From assembly GCA_031285295.1 (NCBI GenBank), contig JAITWK010000009.1:50665-114664 (forward strand): 64,000 nt of DNA, in the 5' to 3' direction. Positions 62,721 to 64,000 of this stretch are shown piece by piece; the stretch's first letter is position 1; every line of letters starts with the position of its first letter. The position numbers and the translations under genes were made by a program. The notes beneath the pieces are model-generated. The model was given only the letters and a program-made list of their open reading frames with translations. It made no database searches and was not told the origin of the DNA. This DNA comes from Deltaproteobacteria bacterium (lineage in GTDB: Bacteria; Desulfobacterota; Desulfovibrionia; Desulfovibrionales; Desulfovibrionaceae).

Positions 62721-63740
62721 TTAGCGGCTCTTTGTCTTTTTGCCCTTTGCCGTCAATTTGTACTTTTGCATACGGCTGTTTGGCTTGTCGGGAACGGTCA
62801 TTTCAATGAAGCCTTGGGTCAAGAGTGGCTCTATATGCCGTTTGAAAGCGCGAGAGTCACCAGCGACTTCTATGATGGCAAAAATTTCTTTACGCGACAA
62901 GACGTTGTTTTGTAGCGCATTTAGCACGGCAAGCTGGGTGTCGGTCAGTTCGACTTTGTGCTTAACTTCGTGCTTGACTTGGTGCTTTGTCTGCTCCGCG
63001 ATGACTTCATAAATCGCGCCAAGGGTGAATTCGATAAACACGCCGGAATCGTTGACTTTCCGTGCTTCCTCGATAGCGCGATAATACCCCGAACGGTTTT
63101 TATACACCACAGACTCCATAGGAACCCATGCAAAAATCGCGTTCCATTTCGCAAGCAGGAGCGTCTGCCACAACCGCCCTATGCGACCATTGCCGTCTTC
63201 AAAGGGGTGGATAGTTTCAATCTCATAATGCAATATTGCGCTTTTCAGCACAGGATGCAATTCTGATGTCTTCGCCCAAGCGAACAAATCTTCCATCAGT
63301 TGCGGCACGAACTGCGGCCTTGCGCCGATATGCACGGCGACATCGCCAGAGAATACCCCCACGTCACCGCTACGGAATCTGCCGGATTCCGTGACAAGTC
63401 CTTGTGTCATCAACTTGTGCGCTTTCAGAAAATCTTTGATAGCGTAAGGATTGAAAGCCATAATCTGATCGTAGGCTTCGTAGGCGTTTTTGACCTCTTT
63501 GATCTCCGCCTGTTTTCCGGCGACAACTTTACCCTCAATGACAGCAGTTACCTCATCGAGGGTGAGCGTGTTGCCTTCAATAGCAAGGGAAGAGTAAATC
63601 GTCCGCACGCGGTTCTTTCGGTGCAGTTTGATGTCACGCTTAAAATCCGTACCGAATTCAAGGCGCGTAACGGTTTCAACGATTTTCGCCAAGTAATCAG
63701 CGGCTTTCTCGGTGATGGTGTATGGCGGCTTTTGCGGCAT
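62721..63740 (-). CDS. Fic domain protein (class II) with winged helix
   Basis: 339 residues. The inhibitory helix SSLAIEGNTLTLDEV near 50-65 precedes the Fic core, HPFEDGNGRIGRLWQTLLLAKW near 180, where the motif HPFxxGNGRxxR is complete. A flexible hydrophilic linker (KHQVKHEVKHKVEL) leads to a C-terminal winged-helix (LNALQNNVLSRKEIFAIIEV). Fic enzymes transfer AMP or other groups to a target protein; the N-terminal helix blocks ATP binding. The start overlaps the stop of the helicase gene (TAATG), so they form an operon. Confidence 0.9.
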   Translation of the reverse strand: MPQKPPYTITEKAADYLAKIVETVTRLEFGTDFKRDIKLHRKNRVRTIYSSLAIEGNTLTLDEVTAVIEGKVVAGKQAEIKEVKNAYEAYDQIMAFNPYAIKDFLKAHKLMTQGLVTESGRFRSGDVGVFSGDVAVHIGARPQFVPQLMEDLFAWAKTSELHPVLKSAILHYEIETIHPFEDGNGRIGRLWQTLLLAKWNAIFAWVPMESVVYKNRSGYYRAIEEARKVNDSGVFIEFTLGAIYEVIAEQTKHQVKHEVKHKVELTDTQLAVLNALQNNVLSRKEIFAIIEVAGDSRAFKRHIEPLLTQGFIEMTVPDKPNSRMQKYKLTAKGKKTKSR

Positions 63741-64000
63741 TACAGTACCTCTTTCATGGCAATATCCACCTCTTCTTCAAACTCGTCCTCAAAAACCTGA
63801 TAGCCCATAGCTTCATACCCGGTGCGGCGTTTTTTCCACATGCGGTGTAACTGCGGGTTGTCTTTCTCCGCATAGTCATAAATTCGGATGTCAGTCTTAT
63901 CCGCATGTTGGCGATGCAAACGCCCGGCGTATTGTTGCAGGGTTCCTTGCCACGAAACTGGCATGGCTAAAATCATTGTGTCCAGAGGCGAATGGTCAAA
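63740..64000 (-). CDS. SF2 helicase, C-terminal end (partial, leaves window)
   Basis: About 86 codons at the right edge; the gene starts beyond 64000. FDHSPLDTMILAMPVSWQGTLQQYAGRLHRQHADK contains motif VI (QYAGRLHR) of DEAD/DEAH helicases and is similar to those in restriction/conflict-type loci. RIYDYAEKDNPQLHRMWKKRRTGYEAMGYQ follows. A wider system may exist outside the window. The TAA stop shares a base with the Fic start. Confidence 0.8.
   Translation of the reverse strand, partial: FDHSPLDTMILAMPVSWQGTLQQYAGRLHRQHADKTDIRIYDYAEKDNPQLHRMWKKRRTGYEAMGYQVFEDEFEEEVDIAMKEVL

Overview
The window looks like chromosome from a Gram-negative anaerobe of the Desulfovibrionaceae type (Desulfobacterota). 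This rests on gene content and order only: lpxC, a dCache chemoreceptor, rpmE-DUF1385-prfA-prmC, a NifX-like protein, a selenium-type yedE/TusA/DUF3343 set, an iron-sulfur flavoprotein and GC-rich coding. No rRNA, complete tRNA or CRISPR array was seen.

Layout. 1-2543: two minus-strand genes that look like the halves of an RdgC-type protein, separated by an AT-rich glycosyltransferase gene on the other strand. 2664-10755 (minus): one tightly packed operon ispG - M20 amidohydrolase - xseA - M23 peptidase - xseB - ispA - dxs, which combines isoprenoid precursor synthesis with exonuclease VII. 10933-23111: an AlbA/Schlafen-type regulator, ettA, an iron-sulfur flavoprotein, an HPP membrane protein, a chemoreceptor, two aminotransferases (one argD), an NhaD/ArsB-type antiporter and dut. 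23229-28169: glucan phosphorylase, a degenerate Fic protein, an orphan HicB, tlyA and rpmE. 28356-39781: DUF1385, prfA, prmC, a NifX-like and pseudo-receiver pair, lpxC, a cell-wall peptidase, a DEDD exonuclease with nth, cutA, a PfkB kinase and a TPR protein. 39794-46523: a 1360-residue hybrid-kinase-like protein whose catalytic sites are mostly lost, and priA. 46746-51082: selenium-type module and a NudC-type Nudix protein. 51167-61168: groESL, proA, a metallo-hydrolase, deaD, a GT2 glycosyltransferase and AsmA. 61321-64000: a scar zone with a truncated ATPase, transposase fragments and a 23-bp tRNA-Glu-like 3' end, followed by a Fic/helicase pair that leaves the window.

The most unusual signal is a family of imperfect palindromes, about 91-150 bp, with nine full copies and two half copies between 14.1 and 55.2 kb. 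They lie between genes, usually directly at a stop codon. In seven genes (prfA, prmC, cutA, the DUF3343 gene, the kinase gene, proA, groEL) the TAG stop lies inside or at the edge of the palindrome arm. They resemble ERIC elements or MITEs in architecture but not in sequence. A second, simpler family of G/C-run hairpins (REP-like) occurs three times.
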